Notes under the pieces: generated by a model
Seen by the model: the letters and a program-made list of their open reading frames with translations, nothing else
What the model was told of the DNA's origin: nothing
The model's database searches: none
Assembly: GCA_964415675.1 (NCBI GenBank)
Contig: CAYQBG010000001.1
Span: 220,742-284,741 of the forward strand
Reading direction: 5' to 3'
Source: UBA5336 sp964415675
GTDB taxonomy: Bacteria > Pseudomonadota > Alphaproteobacteria > Caulobacterales > Hyphomonadaceae
Length of the DNA stretch: 64,000 nt
Translations under genes and position numbers: made by a program
Shown: in pieces, positions 44,020-52,485 of the stretch
How positions within the stretch are numbered: the first letter of the stretch is position 1
Layout: each line of letters opens with the position of its first letter

Positions 44020-44838
44020 TTATTCCCCGGCCTGGGACAAACAGCGCCCGGCGTCCCAATCATTCGCGATCAGGCAGGCTTCGGCGTCTGCAGACAGGCC
44101 GATGCCGGCCTCCAGGCTGGTCAGCGCCGAATCGATCAGTTCGCCGCCACCGCCTGAAGCCAGCCGGAAGCCAGCGCCGGGCGCTGCGCCCGCCTCGCCA
44201 TTGAGCAGGAGCTCGACCGTCCAGGCATGGTCGCGCCGACAGGCCAGCCCGAGCGCAGAGCCGCGCGCGTCACTGGCCTCGAATTCCCGGCAAGGGTCAC
44301 CCGAAGCGGTGGGGAAGGACGCCACTGCGTCGAACCGCCCGCCCGGAAGCTCGACCGTCTGCGCCGAGGCGGCGGTCTCAAGTGCACGGGCGACCGGATG
44401 GCCGGCATCGAGCGGCCCGGCGACCAGAAGCCGGCCTTGCGCGGGTTCCGCGACGTTCCCGCCCAGCCACTGCCCGCCGATCACCGCCCCGAAGGCGAAC
44501 ACAGCACATGCGGCGATGGCCTGGCCCCAGACCGGCAGGCCGGCCCGACGGCGCATGCGCGCATCCTGCAGGGAAGTGACAGTCTCGCCATCGGAATTGC
44601 CCCCCATGACCAGGGCTTCGAGATGTGCGGGCACTGGCTCACCCAGCGGGCCATCAAGCGCATCTGCCAGTGCTGCAGCGGTCTGGCGATAGGCTTCGAC
44701 CTCTTCTACGAGAGCGGGATGGGCCGCCAGGGCCGCTTCGACGCGCGCGGCCTCATCCGCCTCCAATACGCCGTCGGCATAAGCCATGAGGCGTTCCGGC
44801 GTGATACCTTCCGGATAGGTGTTGTCCGCCTCGCTCAT
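44020..44838 (-). CDS. Anti-sigma factor
   Basis: 272 residues: cytoplasmic N-terminal sigma-binding helices (ERLMAYADGVLEADEAARVE), no zinc motif, one membrane helix (about 104-125), and a periplasmic domain with two cysteine pairs that could sense redox or envelope stress. Its ATG overlaps the sigma stop (ATGA). This organisation is standard for membrane anti-sigma factors. Confidence 0.88.
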   Translation of the reverse strand: MSEADNTYPEGITPERLMAYADGVLEADEAARVEAALAAHPALVEEVEAYRQTAAALADALDGPLGEPVPAHLEALVMGGNSDGETVTSLQDARMRRRAGLPVWGQAIAACAVFAFGAVIGGQWLGGNVAEPAQGRLLVAGPLDAGHPVARALETAASAQTVELPGGRFDAVASFPTASGDPCREFEASDARGSALGLACRRDHAWTVELLLNGEAGAAPGAGFRLASGGGGELIDSALTSLEAGIGLSADAEACLIANDWDAGRCLSQAGE

Positions 44839-45344
44839 GCGCTTGTTCCTTCTTCCGTGAGAAAGGCCGCCATTGCCCTGCGGGCTCGCGACAGCCGGCT
44901 CATCACCGTGCCGACAGGGACGCCCTCCAGCTCAGCGGCTTCCTGATAGGAGTGGCCCTCGACCAAGACGAGCACGGCAAGCGCGCGCTGCTCATCTGAA
45001 AGCTGCGCCAGCGCGCGGTTCACACCGTCGCGGATACCGTAAGTCGCGGCATGGCCCGGCTCGGTCTGGCCGGGAATGCGCTCCATCATTTCAGCGTCCA
45101 TTGTGTCCTCCCGCCTGACCGCCCTGCGCCGGTCGTCGATCCAGCTTGTCTGCACGATGCGCAACAACCAGCTGTCCAGCCGTGTGCCGGGCCTGAACTG
45201 GTCCAGCCGGGTCAGCGCCTTTTCCAGCGCTGTCTGCACGAGATCGTCGGCATCGCTCTGACGCCCGGTCAGACCCAGCGCGAACCGCCTGAGCCTGGGG
45301 ATCTGGGCCACGATCTCGCGACGCAGCGCGGTGTTGTCTGTCAT
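44835..45344 (-). CDS. ECF RNA polymerase sigma factor
   Basis: 169-residue ECF sigma factor. Region 2 is RRFALGLTGRQSDADDLVQT and the following helix SWIDDRRR; region 4 is GHSYQEAAELEGVPVGTVMS with a clear helix-turn-helix. Start ATG 45344. It sits immediately downstream of a GGAAT-N17-CGTT promoter and upstream of the anti-sigma gene, so it is likely autoregulated. Confidence 0.93.
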   Translation of the reverse strand: MTDNTALRREIVAQIPRLRRFALGLTGRQSDADDLVQTALEKALTRLDQFRPGTRLDSWLLRIVQTSWIDDRRRAVRREDTMDAEMMERIPGQTEPGHAATYGIRDGVNRALAQLSDEQRALAVLVLVEGHSYQEAAELEGVPVGTVMSRLSRARRAMAAFLTEEGTSA

Positions 45345-45362
45345 TCTGCATGTCCCCGATAC

Positions 45363-45388
45363 AACGCACGCACTGCCTGCTTTATTCC
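45363..45388 (-). promoter_or_regulatory. ECF-type promoter for the sigma/anti-sigma operon
   Basis: On the minus strand GGAAT (45388-45384), a 17-nt spacer and CGTT (45366-45363), 18 nt before the sigma ATG. This is the -35/-10 pattern of ECF sigma factors. Confidence 0.7.
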
Positions 45389-45430
45389 ACACATCTGGAC
45401 CACTTTCCGGGATTTCCTACACAAGCGTCT

Positions 45431-45456
45431 GGAATGAAACTAGGTTGCCATGCGTT
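45431..45456 (+). promoter_or_regulatory. ECF-type promoter for the protease operon
   Basis: GGAAT (45431-45435), 17-nt spacer, CGTT (45453-45456), 16 nt before the protease ATG. It has the same boxes and spacing as the divergent promoter at 45363-45388, so both probably use the sigma factor next door. Confidence 0.7.
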
Positions 45457-45472
45457 CTGACAGCAAACCTCC

Positions 45473-46966
45473 ATGACAGATCGGATGGCGACCATGCCCC
45501 TGCCCCGCTCCAGTGTCTCGCGTCTTGCCCTTGTTCAATCCGGTCTCGCCGGCCCGGTCCGGATTGCGCTTCTGGCGGGCCTGATGACGACGCTGCCCGC
45601 CATCTGCCCGCCGGGTCTGGCCGGCCTGGACATGCAGGCCAGCGCCCAGATCGATCCCGGCGATTTCGAAGATGATGAAGATAGCGACGACGATGATTTT
45701 GACGCCGATGACAGTTTCGACGGCGACGATTTTGATGACGACCCGGACGACGAGGATTTTGGCGATGATGATTTTGGCGATGATGACGATGACGACGATG
45801 ATGACGACGATAGCGCCGGAACCGATGACGACGATGATGACGGCTTTGACGATGACGAAATCGCCTTCGAAGGCGCAACCGGCATCGATCGGGAGGATTT
45901 CGAGTTTGATTACAAGGGTTTTCCCGCCCGCTCGAACGAAATCCTCGCCTTTGACCTCGGCGCCGACGATCTCGCCATTGCCCGCGATCTGGGTTTCGAA
46001 CTGATCGAGCGGCGCGAGCTGACAGCGCTTGGCGGCTCTGTTGACCGGTTGCGCGTGCCGCCGGAATTCTCACTGCCGCGGGCTGTTGACGCCCTGAACG
46101 GCGCGCTTCCCGCCGCACCCTTCGACTATAACCATATCTACATTCTTCCGGAGGGCAGCGCAGCAAGCGAAGCGGGCAGGACCGCGCCCATTGGTGAACC
46201 ACGCGCTGGCGACGGGATCCGGCTCGGCGTGGTCGACACGCTTGTCGACACGCGGCACCCCAGCCTGCAAGGTCAGATGATTACTGTTCGCGACTTCGCC
46301 GCTGAGGGCGGGCGCGAGCGCACGCATGGCACGGCCGTTGCCTCCATACTTGTCGGATCTGATGAGAGAGCGGCTTATTCGGGCCTGATACCTGGCGCGA
46401 CAATCTATGCGGCCAATGTCTTCTCTATCGATGAGGGAGGGCTTCCCGCAACAGACTCGCTGGCCATGATCGAAGCGCTGGACTGGCTGGCCGGACAGGA
46501 GGTTGGCGTCATCAGCATATCCATTGCCGGACCCGATAGTGCCGTATTCGCCGAAGCCGTCGAGCGGGTACAGGCCCGCGGGCAGATTGTCGTGGCCGCT
46601 GTGGGCAATGACGGACCCGCAGCACCGCCCCTCTTTCCGGCCTCATATGACGGCGTGGTCGGCGTGACCGCGATCGATCTCAACCGCCGCATCTATCGCC
46701 GTGCCTGCCGCGGCGACCATGTCGATTTCAGTGCACCGGGCGTGCGCGTGCGCGCGGCGAATGCCGATGGTGGCTATGCCAGCATGAGCGGAACGAGTTT
46801 TGCCACGCCTGTCGTGTCAGCGCTTGTGGCCCTGCGAATCGCCGGGCGCACGCCAGCCGCCAATAGCGAGCTTGACCGGCTGACCCGGTCGGTCCTCGAT
46901 CTCGGCGCGCCAGGCAAGGATGAGATTTATGGCCACGGCCTGCTTGTGATCGAACAGGAGCAATAA
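45473..46966 (+). CDS. Subtilisin-like protease with Asp-rich segment
   Basis: 497-residue S8 protease. After an N-terminal hydrophobic export segment (about 28-50), residues 61-130 contain 44 Asp and 4 Glu, with Phe spaced through the run. The catalytic domain has D255 (GVVDTLVDTRHP), H285 (RTHGTAVAS), N379 (VGNDG) and S442 (SGTSFATP). The acidic stretch could bind calcium or interact with a basic surface; that is inference. The gene faces the ECF operon across a shared promoter region and ends three bases before the next ATG. Confidence 0.9.
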   Translation: MTDRMATMPLPRSSVSRLALVQSGLAGPVRIALLAGLMTTLPAICPPGLAGLDMQASAQIDPGDFEDDEDSDDDDFDADDSFDGDDFDDDPDDEDFGDDDFGDDDDDDDDDDDSAGTDDDDDDGFDDDEIAFEGATGIDREDFEFDYKGFPARSNEILAFDLGADDLAIARDLGFELIERRELTALGGSVDRLRVPPEFSLPRAVDALNGALPAAPFDYNHIYILPEGSAASEAGRTAPIGEPRAGDGIRLGVVDTLVDTRHPSLQGQMITVRDFAAEGGRERTHGTAVASILVGSDERAAYSGLIPGATIYAANVFSIDEGGLPATDSLAMIEALDWLAGQEVGVISISIAGPDSAVFAEAVERVQARGQIVVAAVGNDGPAAPPLFPASYDGVVGVTAIDLNRRIYRRACRGDHVDFSAPGVRVRAANADGGYASMSGTSFATPVVSALVALRIAGRTPAANSELDRLTRSVLDLGAPGKDEIYGHGLLVIEQEQ

Positions 46967-46968
46967 GG

Positions 46969-47646
46969 ATGTTGCCACGCCGATCAGTCGCCGCCGCCCT
47001 GTTTGCCCTGCTTGTCGGGTGCGTGGCTGCGCCCAACCCGCTGGCAGGCCGGGCAGACCCGGATCAACGGGTACGGGCCGATGCGCCCGATCCGGTGCCC
47101 GGAACAGTCTTCATTTTCGATGATGGCCGGGTCGAGCGCTATCTGCGCCGGGACGAGGAAAGCCTTGTCTGGGCCACGCGTCGAGGACGGGAATATCTGC
47201 GCGCGGCAAACCCGGCCCTGCCGATCATGTCCTGGGATATCGGGCAACGTTCGGGCCGGCGCGAAGTGTTCGGCAATGCCGACAATCTCTGGCCACCGGC
47301 CAATGGTGCGCGCGCCCAGTTCCGCGTGCTCACCGAAGTGCGCGATGGCGAGGCTCAGCGGCGCTACAGCCAGGCCTGGTCATGCTCTGCCAGCGGCCCG
47401 CGCGACATCAAGGTGCCCGCCGGCCGGTTTTCAGCCTACAAGATCACCTGCGAGCGGTTTTCGGTCAATACCATGAGGCTGCTGGAGCGCCGGAACTGGT
47501 GGTGGTCAGAGGATCTCGGGCATTATGTGCGACGGCGCTACCAGAACCTGCGCAATGGCGAGGTCTCCGATATGCGGCTTTGCGCCGCGCTGCCGGAGCT
47601 GCGCGCGAGCGAGGCCCGTATCGAGGCGCTGGCGAAAGACTGCTGA
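46969..47646 (+). CDS. Lipoprotein of unknown function, co-transcribed with the protease
   Basis: 225 residues with a lipoprotein signal (LLVGC, lipidated C18); no family recognised. The mature part has four more cysteines (WSCSAS, KITCERF, RLCAAL and C-terminal KDC), perhaps two disulfides. Starting two bases after the protease stop, it is almost certainly in the same transcript and likely part of the ECF response. Confidence 0.75.
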   Translation: MLPRRSVAAALFALLVGCVAAPNPLAGRADPDQRVRADAPDPVPGTVFIFDDGRVERYLRRDEESLVWATRRGREYLRAANPALPIMSWDIGQRSGRREVFGNADNLWPPANGARAQFRVLTEVRDGEAQRRYSQAWSCSASGPRDIKVPAGRFSAYKITCERFSVNTMRLLERRNWWWSEDLGHYVRRRYQNLRNGEVSDMRLCAALPELRASEARIEALAKDC

Positions 47647-47654
47647 AGCCTCCA

Positions 47655-49172
47655 TCAGCCAGGACCGACGCTGTCGCGACCCGTGATTTCGATCAGGCTG
47701 ACCCCGGCCTGCCGGCACCAGTTACGCACACGGCTCATCAGCGATACGTCCTCAGCGAGCCAGGGATCATCGAGGATCAGCAGACGCGGCCGGTGGGCAA
47801 GCGCGCGCGCCAGCCTCAGGCGTGCCAGGACCGACTCGCCCATCCCTGGAGACTGGGGATCGATCACGGGATTCTCATCAACCCAGCGCTCCGGCAAGCC
47901 GGCCAGGTTAAGCGCGGCGTGTATATCCTCTCGCGGCGCACGCCGCCGGGCCGCGAGCACGAGATCCAGGGGGCCGCGAACAAGGCCGCGCGCAGGCCCG
48001 GCATAAGCGATACGCCGTGCCCAGTCGATATCGCGCACTTCACTGGCCGACAGCCCGTCGACCCGGACACAATCGCGAGCGAACAGGACCTGTTCAAGCC
48101 AGTCGGCCGCCGTCCTGCGCGCAACGATCAGGTGGCCGCCAGCCGGAACGATCACCTCACCCTTCCAGGACAATGCCACGCCCTTTCCCGTTTTCAGCCG
48201 GATATCGCCAGCGGGCGAGGCTGGCGGCATGTCATTGCCCTGCCCGGCGAGGTCTTCCAGCTTCGCCATGGCGATCCGGCGTTCGATGAAATGGATCAGC
48301 GCGCCCATCAGCTGGCTGCTGGCAAGACTGGCCAGGGAAAGTGCGAAAAGCAGTGCAGCCCAGCCGGCCACACCGCCCGTGGGCGAAAGCCCATACCCCT
48401 GCAGCACCACGGCTGTGGCCGCACCAAGGGGGAGCGTCAGAAGCGCCGGGAGTTTCATCAGGCTGGCTGCGGCGACCTGCCGTGTCTGGGCCGACAAGGC
48501 ATCGCGCGCGGCGCGGTCCATTGTCCCGATCGCCCGACGCTCTGAGGCATAGGCGGCGCTGGCGCTGGCGCCCAGCAGCATGTCGCCAATCCGGGCCGAA
48601 AGCCGCCCCTTGTGCTTGCGCCGTTCGCGCACCTCGCCATGAAGCCGCGCGACGAGGAGCGTTCCTGCCAGAATGGAGAGCACCGGCCCGACCATTGTCG
48701 CGCTCAGCCCGGCCAGCCCCGCCGTCCACCAGGCCGCGATCACCGCACCGATCAGACCGAGTGTGCCGGCAATTCCGCCACAGACGCCGCCCCGTGCCCA
48801 GTCTTTCAGGGCGGACAGGTCGCCGGTCATGCGGATCGCGATTGTCCCGAAACGGCCCGGGCCTCCGCAGCTCGCCACGGCCAGCGCCTGACGTCCCAGT
48901 ACGCGGCGGACATGATTGGCATAGTCGAGCCCCAGCCGCTCGCCCATCACATCGCGGCCCCAGTTGAAGATGGCCGCCGCCAGTCCTGTCGTCACCAGCA
49001 GGAGCACGGCCTCCCGGCCATCCGTAGCGCCCACCAGCAGCGCCTTCAACGCACCGGTGGCCGCCACCTGGGCGACCACCTCACCAATCGCAATGATGAT
49101 CAGGAACGCGAAGGCACGATGCCGGGATGCGTCAAGAAGGGGCGGGATCCTTATCTGTCTTGCCCCGGCCAT
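47655..49172 (-). CDS. ABC exporter-like protein with degenerate ATPase domain
   Basis: 505 residues: a six-helix exporter-type membrane domain (about 18-295) fused to a nucleotide-binding-like domain (323-505). The expected ATPase motifs are lost. The Walker A place reads GGHLIVARRTAADW (345-358) with no GxxGxGK, the Q-loop glutamine is absent, the signature reads SPGMGESVLARLRLARAL instead of LSGGQ, and only the Walker B strand LLILDDPW (464-471) survives, with Asp in place of the catalytic Glu. It is unlikely to hydrolyse ATP alone. The ATG follows the upstream stop by one base, so translation is coupled to the P-loop protein. Confidence 0.8.
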   Translation of the reverse strand: MAGARQIRIPPLLDASRHRAFAFLIIIAIGEVVAQVAATGALKALLVGATDGREAVLLLVTTGLAAAIFNWGRDVMGERLGLDYANHVRRVLGRQALAVASCGGPGRFGTIAIRMTGDLSALKDWARGGVCGGIAGTLGLIGAVIAAWWTAGLAGLSATMVGPVLSILAGTLLVARLHGEVRERRKHKGRLSARIGDMLLGASASAAYASERRAIGTMDRAARDALSAQTRQVAAASLMKLPALLTLPLGAATAVVLQGYGLSPTGGVAGWAALLFALSLASLASSQLMGALIHFIERRIAMAKLEDLAGQGNDMPPASPAGDIRLKTGKGVALSWKGEVIVPAGGHLIVARRTAADWLEQVLFARDCVRVDGLSASEVRDIDWARRIAYAGPARGLVRGPLDLVLAARRRAPREDIHAALNLAGLPERWVDENPVIDPQSPGMGESVLARLRLARALAHRPRLLILDDPWLAEDVSLMSRVRNWCRQAGVSLIEITGRDSVGPG

Positions 49173-49173
49173 T

Positions 49174-50283
49174 TCAACTGGCCAGGGCCTGTGGCACGGG
49201 CGGGGTCGCACGCGCCAGGACAGACACGGCCGGGCGGGGCTGATGCTGCAGCCATTCCATGGCCTCGACACCTTCCCAGAGCTGGGGAAGTGTCAGCAGC
49301 GGCGCCTTCACCAGGCCCGACGCTTCCCGCATAGCCAGCGGAGACGCGGTCACACTGCCGCTGACCGCAGCGATATCCAGCCCGAGGGCACGCGCCATAT
49401 CAAGGCCCGTCAGGATACTCGGCGCACTATCGGCGGCGAATGTCCAGTGATCGACCAGTTCCCGGAAGCTGTGATCATTGAGGAGCGCGCGGGTTTCCTC
49501 CTGGAAGACACCATCGGCGATTTCGAGAATGGCAACGTCGCAAGCTTCCGCCTGGAGCGCGCCGATCAGCGCGCGCGCGCCCGCAATGATCCGGTCCATT
49601 CCGGCGCGATAGGTTGTGGCCAGCCCCACATCGGTGAAATCGACCGCCCTGATCGCGCCGGCATCCAGGAAGGTGAAGAGATCGCCGCCTGAACAGGTGC
49701 CGGTCACCTTGGCCGCGCCAACCTTCAGCCCCTGAGCGGTCAGGCCCTTGATGAGACCGCCGGCCATTGTCGTCTTGCCGGCATTCATGCTGGCGCCAAA
49801 GACGCAGATCACGGGGATGTCTCGCTGCTCCAGCGGCGCGGTTTCGGCCGGGAAGTCAGACAGGTTGAGCGGTTCCTCATCGGCATCGACGAACAGGCCG
49901 ACCGGCTTGAGCAGCGTGGGCGGGCTCTTTTCGCTGGCGAATCTGAAATTGGTCTCGCGCACCTTCGCGGCCAACCCGCCAGCAGCAGCGAGATCACACA
50001 GGCCGAGATTGCGCGGGCAATCGGCCTCATAGGCATCGGGGGCATAGCGGTCGCCATAGACCACGATTATCTCGTCGCCGGGATAGAGCTCCGCCTTGCG
50101 CCCATGCGTGGTCTGGAGTTTGGAGAGGCGCCCGGGCTCGACCACCTGCGCCAGGACAATGTCGCCCGGCTGTGGCTGGCGCGGGCGATCATCGACCATT
50201 CGCAGCGCGGGAAGCGGCACATTGCGCACGGAGAAAGCGCGCTTGGCGGCATTGAGACGGAGCTCGTCGATAAGCGTGATCAT
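49174..50283 (-). CDS. P-loop NTPase of unknown family
   Basis: 369 residues. The N-terminal 155 residues include a small beta-rich segment (QPGDIVLAQVVEP, LYPGDEIIVVYGDRY); the C-terminal part is a P-loop domain with Walker A GASMNAGKTT (163-172), recalling dethiobiotin-synthetase or MobB-type GTP/ATP-binding folds, and DVAILEIADGVF as a likely Walker B. I do not recognise the family. ATG 50283 has AGGAGG upstream. It is translationally coupled to the degenerate ABC protein and follows a porin gene. Confidence 0.75.
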   Translation of the reverse strand: MITLIDELRLNAAKRAFSVRNVPLPALRMVDDRPRQPQPGDIVLAQVVEPGRLSKLQTTHGRKAELYPGDEIIVVYGDRYAPDAYEADCPRNLGLCDLAAAGGLAAKVRETNFRFASEKSPPTLLKPVGLFVDADEEPLNLSDFPAETAPLEQRDIPVICVFGASMNAGKTTMAGGLIKGLTAQGLKVGAAKVTGTCSGGDLFTFLDAGAIRAVDFTDVGLATTYRAGMDRIIAGARALIGALQAEACDVAILEIADGVFQEETRALLNDHSFRELVDHWTFAADSAPSILTGLDMARALGLDIAAVSGSVTASPLAMREASGLVKAPLLTLPQLWEGVEAMEWLQHQPRPAVSVLARATPPVPQALAS

Positions 50284-50380
50284 GGGGTGTCCCTCCTGTT
50301 GATCCTGGCCTCCGGCAGTTTGCTTGCCGGTCACAGGAACAACGCGGCCGCAACGAAGTTTATTCCGCGTGACTGAAAGG

Positions 50381-50408
50381 AAATGCCGGACCCGAGGGCC
50401 CGGCATTT
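50381..50408 (-). terminator. Hairpin between porin and P-loop gene
   Basis: AAATGCCGG / CCGGCATTT (9 bp, 10-nt loop) followed on the minus strand by CCTTTC. It may terminate or attenuate the porin transcript before the P-loop gene. Confidence 0.5.
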
Positions 50409-50435
50409 GTTGAAGTTCGGCAGGAGAAGGAAGAA

Positions 50436-51503
50436 TCAGAACCGCACGCCGATCTCGACCAGCCCCGCGGCTCCTTCGCGGCTGGAGCCAAGGGCATCTT
50501 CTTGTTCAAACAGCACGGCATCGGCGGCAACATAGACATTCTGGGTGATGTCATATTCTCCCCCGGCGCCATAGCGCGACACCGTTCCGCCGCTTTCATC
50601 ACCGATGGCAACAGAGCCGGCGATCGCCCAGCGCTCCCCACGCCAGGAGAGGCCGGCATTCCATTCATTCTCTTCCGGGGCGGAGACAGGCAGGTTGGAC
50701 TGGCCGCGATCTACATAGGCCGCACCGGCCGTCAGCTTGCCACGGCGCAGCTCCGCGCCCGCGCTCCAGCTTTCGATATCGCCGCGGCCGGTGACGGGAT
50801 CGGAAGTGCCCGAGATATAGCTGCCCGAGACCCCGATCACGAAATCTCCGACGGGCCGGACATATTGCGCGCCGAACTCGACCACGTCTTCCTGGATGAA
50901 GCGCCGGGTCGGGATGGGATCATCGGCATTGATCTCGAATTCCGGAGCATAGGCGACGCCGAAGCGGAGCCCCTCGATCGGTGGGGAGAGGTAGGTGACT
51001 TTCGCGGCGTCCCGGCTGTCATAGGGCGACAGAAGCGCAACAGTTCCGGTATAGCGCGCGAAGTCACCGCGCACCTGGCCCAGCCCGACGCGGGGGGCAT
51101 GAAAGGAGAGCGTGTCGGCGGGGCCGTCATTCTCACCGATCTCGATGCGTCCATATTCGGATGCGGCATACACATAGAACTCGTCGCGCTCGAAGCCCTC
51201 GATCTGCTCCTGTCCGGAGTCCACGTCGGCGACGACGCCGAACACCCAGGCATTGTCGGCGGTGTACTCCAGCGACAGTCGCGCCGAACCGTCAATGGCG
51301 GTGTCGGTCGTTGTGCCGGCGTTCGGGTCTTCGGCAGGCTCGAACGCGCCCGCCTGCACTGATGCTCCGAACCGACCGCGCAGCTGGACCTTGCCGAAAT
51401 CACCTGTCAGGCCGTCCTCGCCCAGCGTGACCTGCGCCCCTGCCGGCACGCTTGCCAGCGCCAGCGCCAGAAGGCCCGCACCTGTCAACCAATGACGCGT
51501 CAT
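50436..51503 (-). CDS. Outer-membrane porin
   Basis: 355 residues with a signal peptide (to VPAGAQ) and alternating beta-strands of the alphaproteobacterial general-porin type: VQLRGRFGASVQAGAF near the start and a C-terminal strand GLVEIGVRF ending in Phe. ATG 51503 is preferred over an upstream in-frame start. First gene of the run towards the P-loop and ABC genes. Confidence 0.88.
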   Translation of the reverse strand: MTRHWLTGAGLLALALASVPAGAQVTLGEDGLTGDFGKVQLRGRFGASVQAGAFEPAEDPNAGTTTDTAIDGSARLSLEYTADNAWVFGVVADVDSGQEQIEGFERDEFYVYAASEYGRIEIGENDGPADTLSFHAPRVGLGQVRGDFARYTGTVALLSPYDSRDAAKVTYLSPPIEGLRFGVAYAPEFEINADDPIPTRRFIQEDVVEFGAQYVRPVGDFVIGVSGSYISGTSDPVTGRGDIESWSAGAELRRGKLTAGAAYVDRGQSNLPVSAPEENEWNAGLSWRGERWAIAGSVAIGDESGGTVSRYGAGGEYDITQNVYVAADAVLFEQEDALGSSREGAAGLVEIGVRF

Positions 51504-51565
51504 ATCCCCTCGCTTCCACCGGACGCACAGGTCGCCGGGATTGTTGTCTGAACACATATCACCGC

Positions 51566-52156
51566 TCATGCAAGATTGACGCAGTTTATGTCACCTGTCC
51601 GAGGAATCCCGGCTTCAAGCGCACAGGGCAGGAGATCGAAAATGAAATGAATGCGGTCTGTGTCGCCCTCATTCATTGCCTCATGTTCAGCCTTGTTGTC
51701 GAACCACCAGAGCTCGCCCGCCTGCATGCGCACCTCTTCATCGCCGGCCCGCATCCATGAGCCTGACGACTGGAGGATGAGGTGATAGCGGTTGCGCACC
51801 CGATAATATTCACCGCGATCAACATGGGGGTAGACCTTGTTGCCTGGCGGCAGGCAGACAATCTTCGCGCGTCCCATGACGGAGTCTTCGGCCTCGGCGA
51901 TCCTTTCAAGAAAGGTTCGCGCGACCGGCAGGCGCGATGAGCCGGTCGTCCAGCGGCTTTCATGCACGTCGCGCCGCGCCCGATCCCCCTGCGCCGACTT
52001 GCGAAGGCCGCGAACCGGAATGGCGAGCGCCTCGCGCTGCACGCCTGCGGTCTGCTGGCGCCCGGTCTGTTCAGACCAGATACCGTCCACTGCCCCGATC
52101 TCGTCGAGAAAGGGCTGGGGATCGATCCCGCGCTCAAGGCATCGGAAATAATTCAT
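51566..52156 (-). CDS. Aspartyl/asparaginyl beta-hydroxylase-like protein
   Basis: 196 residues. The double-stranded beta-helix iron site is visible as H111-x-D113 (YPHVDRGEYY) and H158 (NKAEHEAMNEG), in the beta-hydroxylase pattern RYHLILQSSG ... MQAGELWWFDN. It should be a 2-oxoglutarate oxygenase acting on a peptide or protein side chain. ATG with GGAG upstream. Divergent from the TonB receptor; such genes are often next to TonB receptors in alphaproteobacteria. Confidence 0.88.
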   Translation of the reverse strand: MNYFRCLERGIDPQPFLDEIGAVDGIWSEQTGRQQTAGVQREALAIPVRGLRKSAQGDRARRDVHESRWTTGSSRLPVARTFLERIAEAEDSVMGRAKIVCLPPGNKVYPHVDRGEYYRVRNRYHLILQSSGSWMRAGDEEVRMQAGELWWFDNKAEHEAMNEGDTDRIHFIFDLLPCALEAGIPRTGDINCVNLA

Positions 52157-52409
52157 GTTGCGTCTCCATATGTCAGTTCAGATCGAAAACGCAGCCGGCC
52201 GGGAAATTATTCCCGGTCAGGCCCGGAGTTTTCAATCCGGGTGACATCCGGCCCAACGCGGCCCAACTGAATGAGCGGGCGCTGCAAATCCTCACCCGAA
52301 GCAATGACTGCGGCTTTACCCGCAGGCTCCGGCAGTCAGTCTTCCAGCGCCATTCTTCTGCCGAGTGTGACTTTCATGTCATTGACGTGACATTGACCCT
52401 GCGTCATTT
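52157..52409. other. Upstream region of the TonB receptor
   Basis: Gene-free. Its last part contains repeated GTCATT/GTGACATT-type words (52379-52410) and leads into the operator at 52410. Two copies of CTGTTGAATA (52417 and 52435, 18 bp apart) follow. Confidence 0.4.
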
Positions 52410-52423
52410 TCAACGTCTGTTGA
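52410..52423. promoter_or_regulatory. Predicted TetR-type operator upstream of the TonB receptor
   Basis: TCAAC-GTCT-GTTGA inverted repeat 63 bp before the receptor GTG. An inverted repeat of the same form occurs at 55765 ahead of the hydrolase, next to the TetR gene. Confidence 0.5.
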
Positions 52424-52485
52424 ATATTGATCGACTGTTGAATACAGCATCTTCGCAAGATCACCTGATCAGGGAGGACAGGATC

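Noticed and set aside
45535..45885. A poly-Ser minus-strand frame in the protease gene
   Set aside because: It is simply the complement of the Asp codons (GAT/GAC) of the protease.
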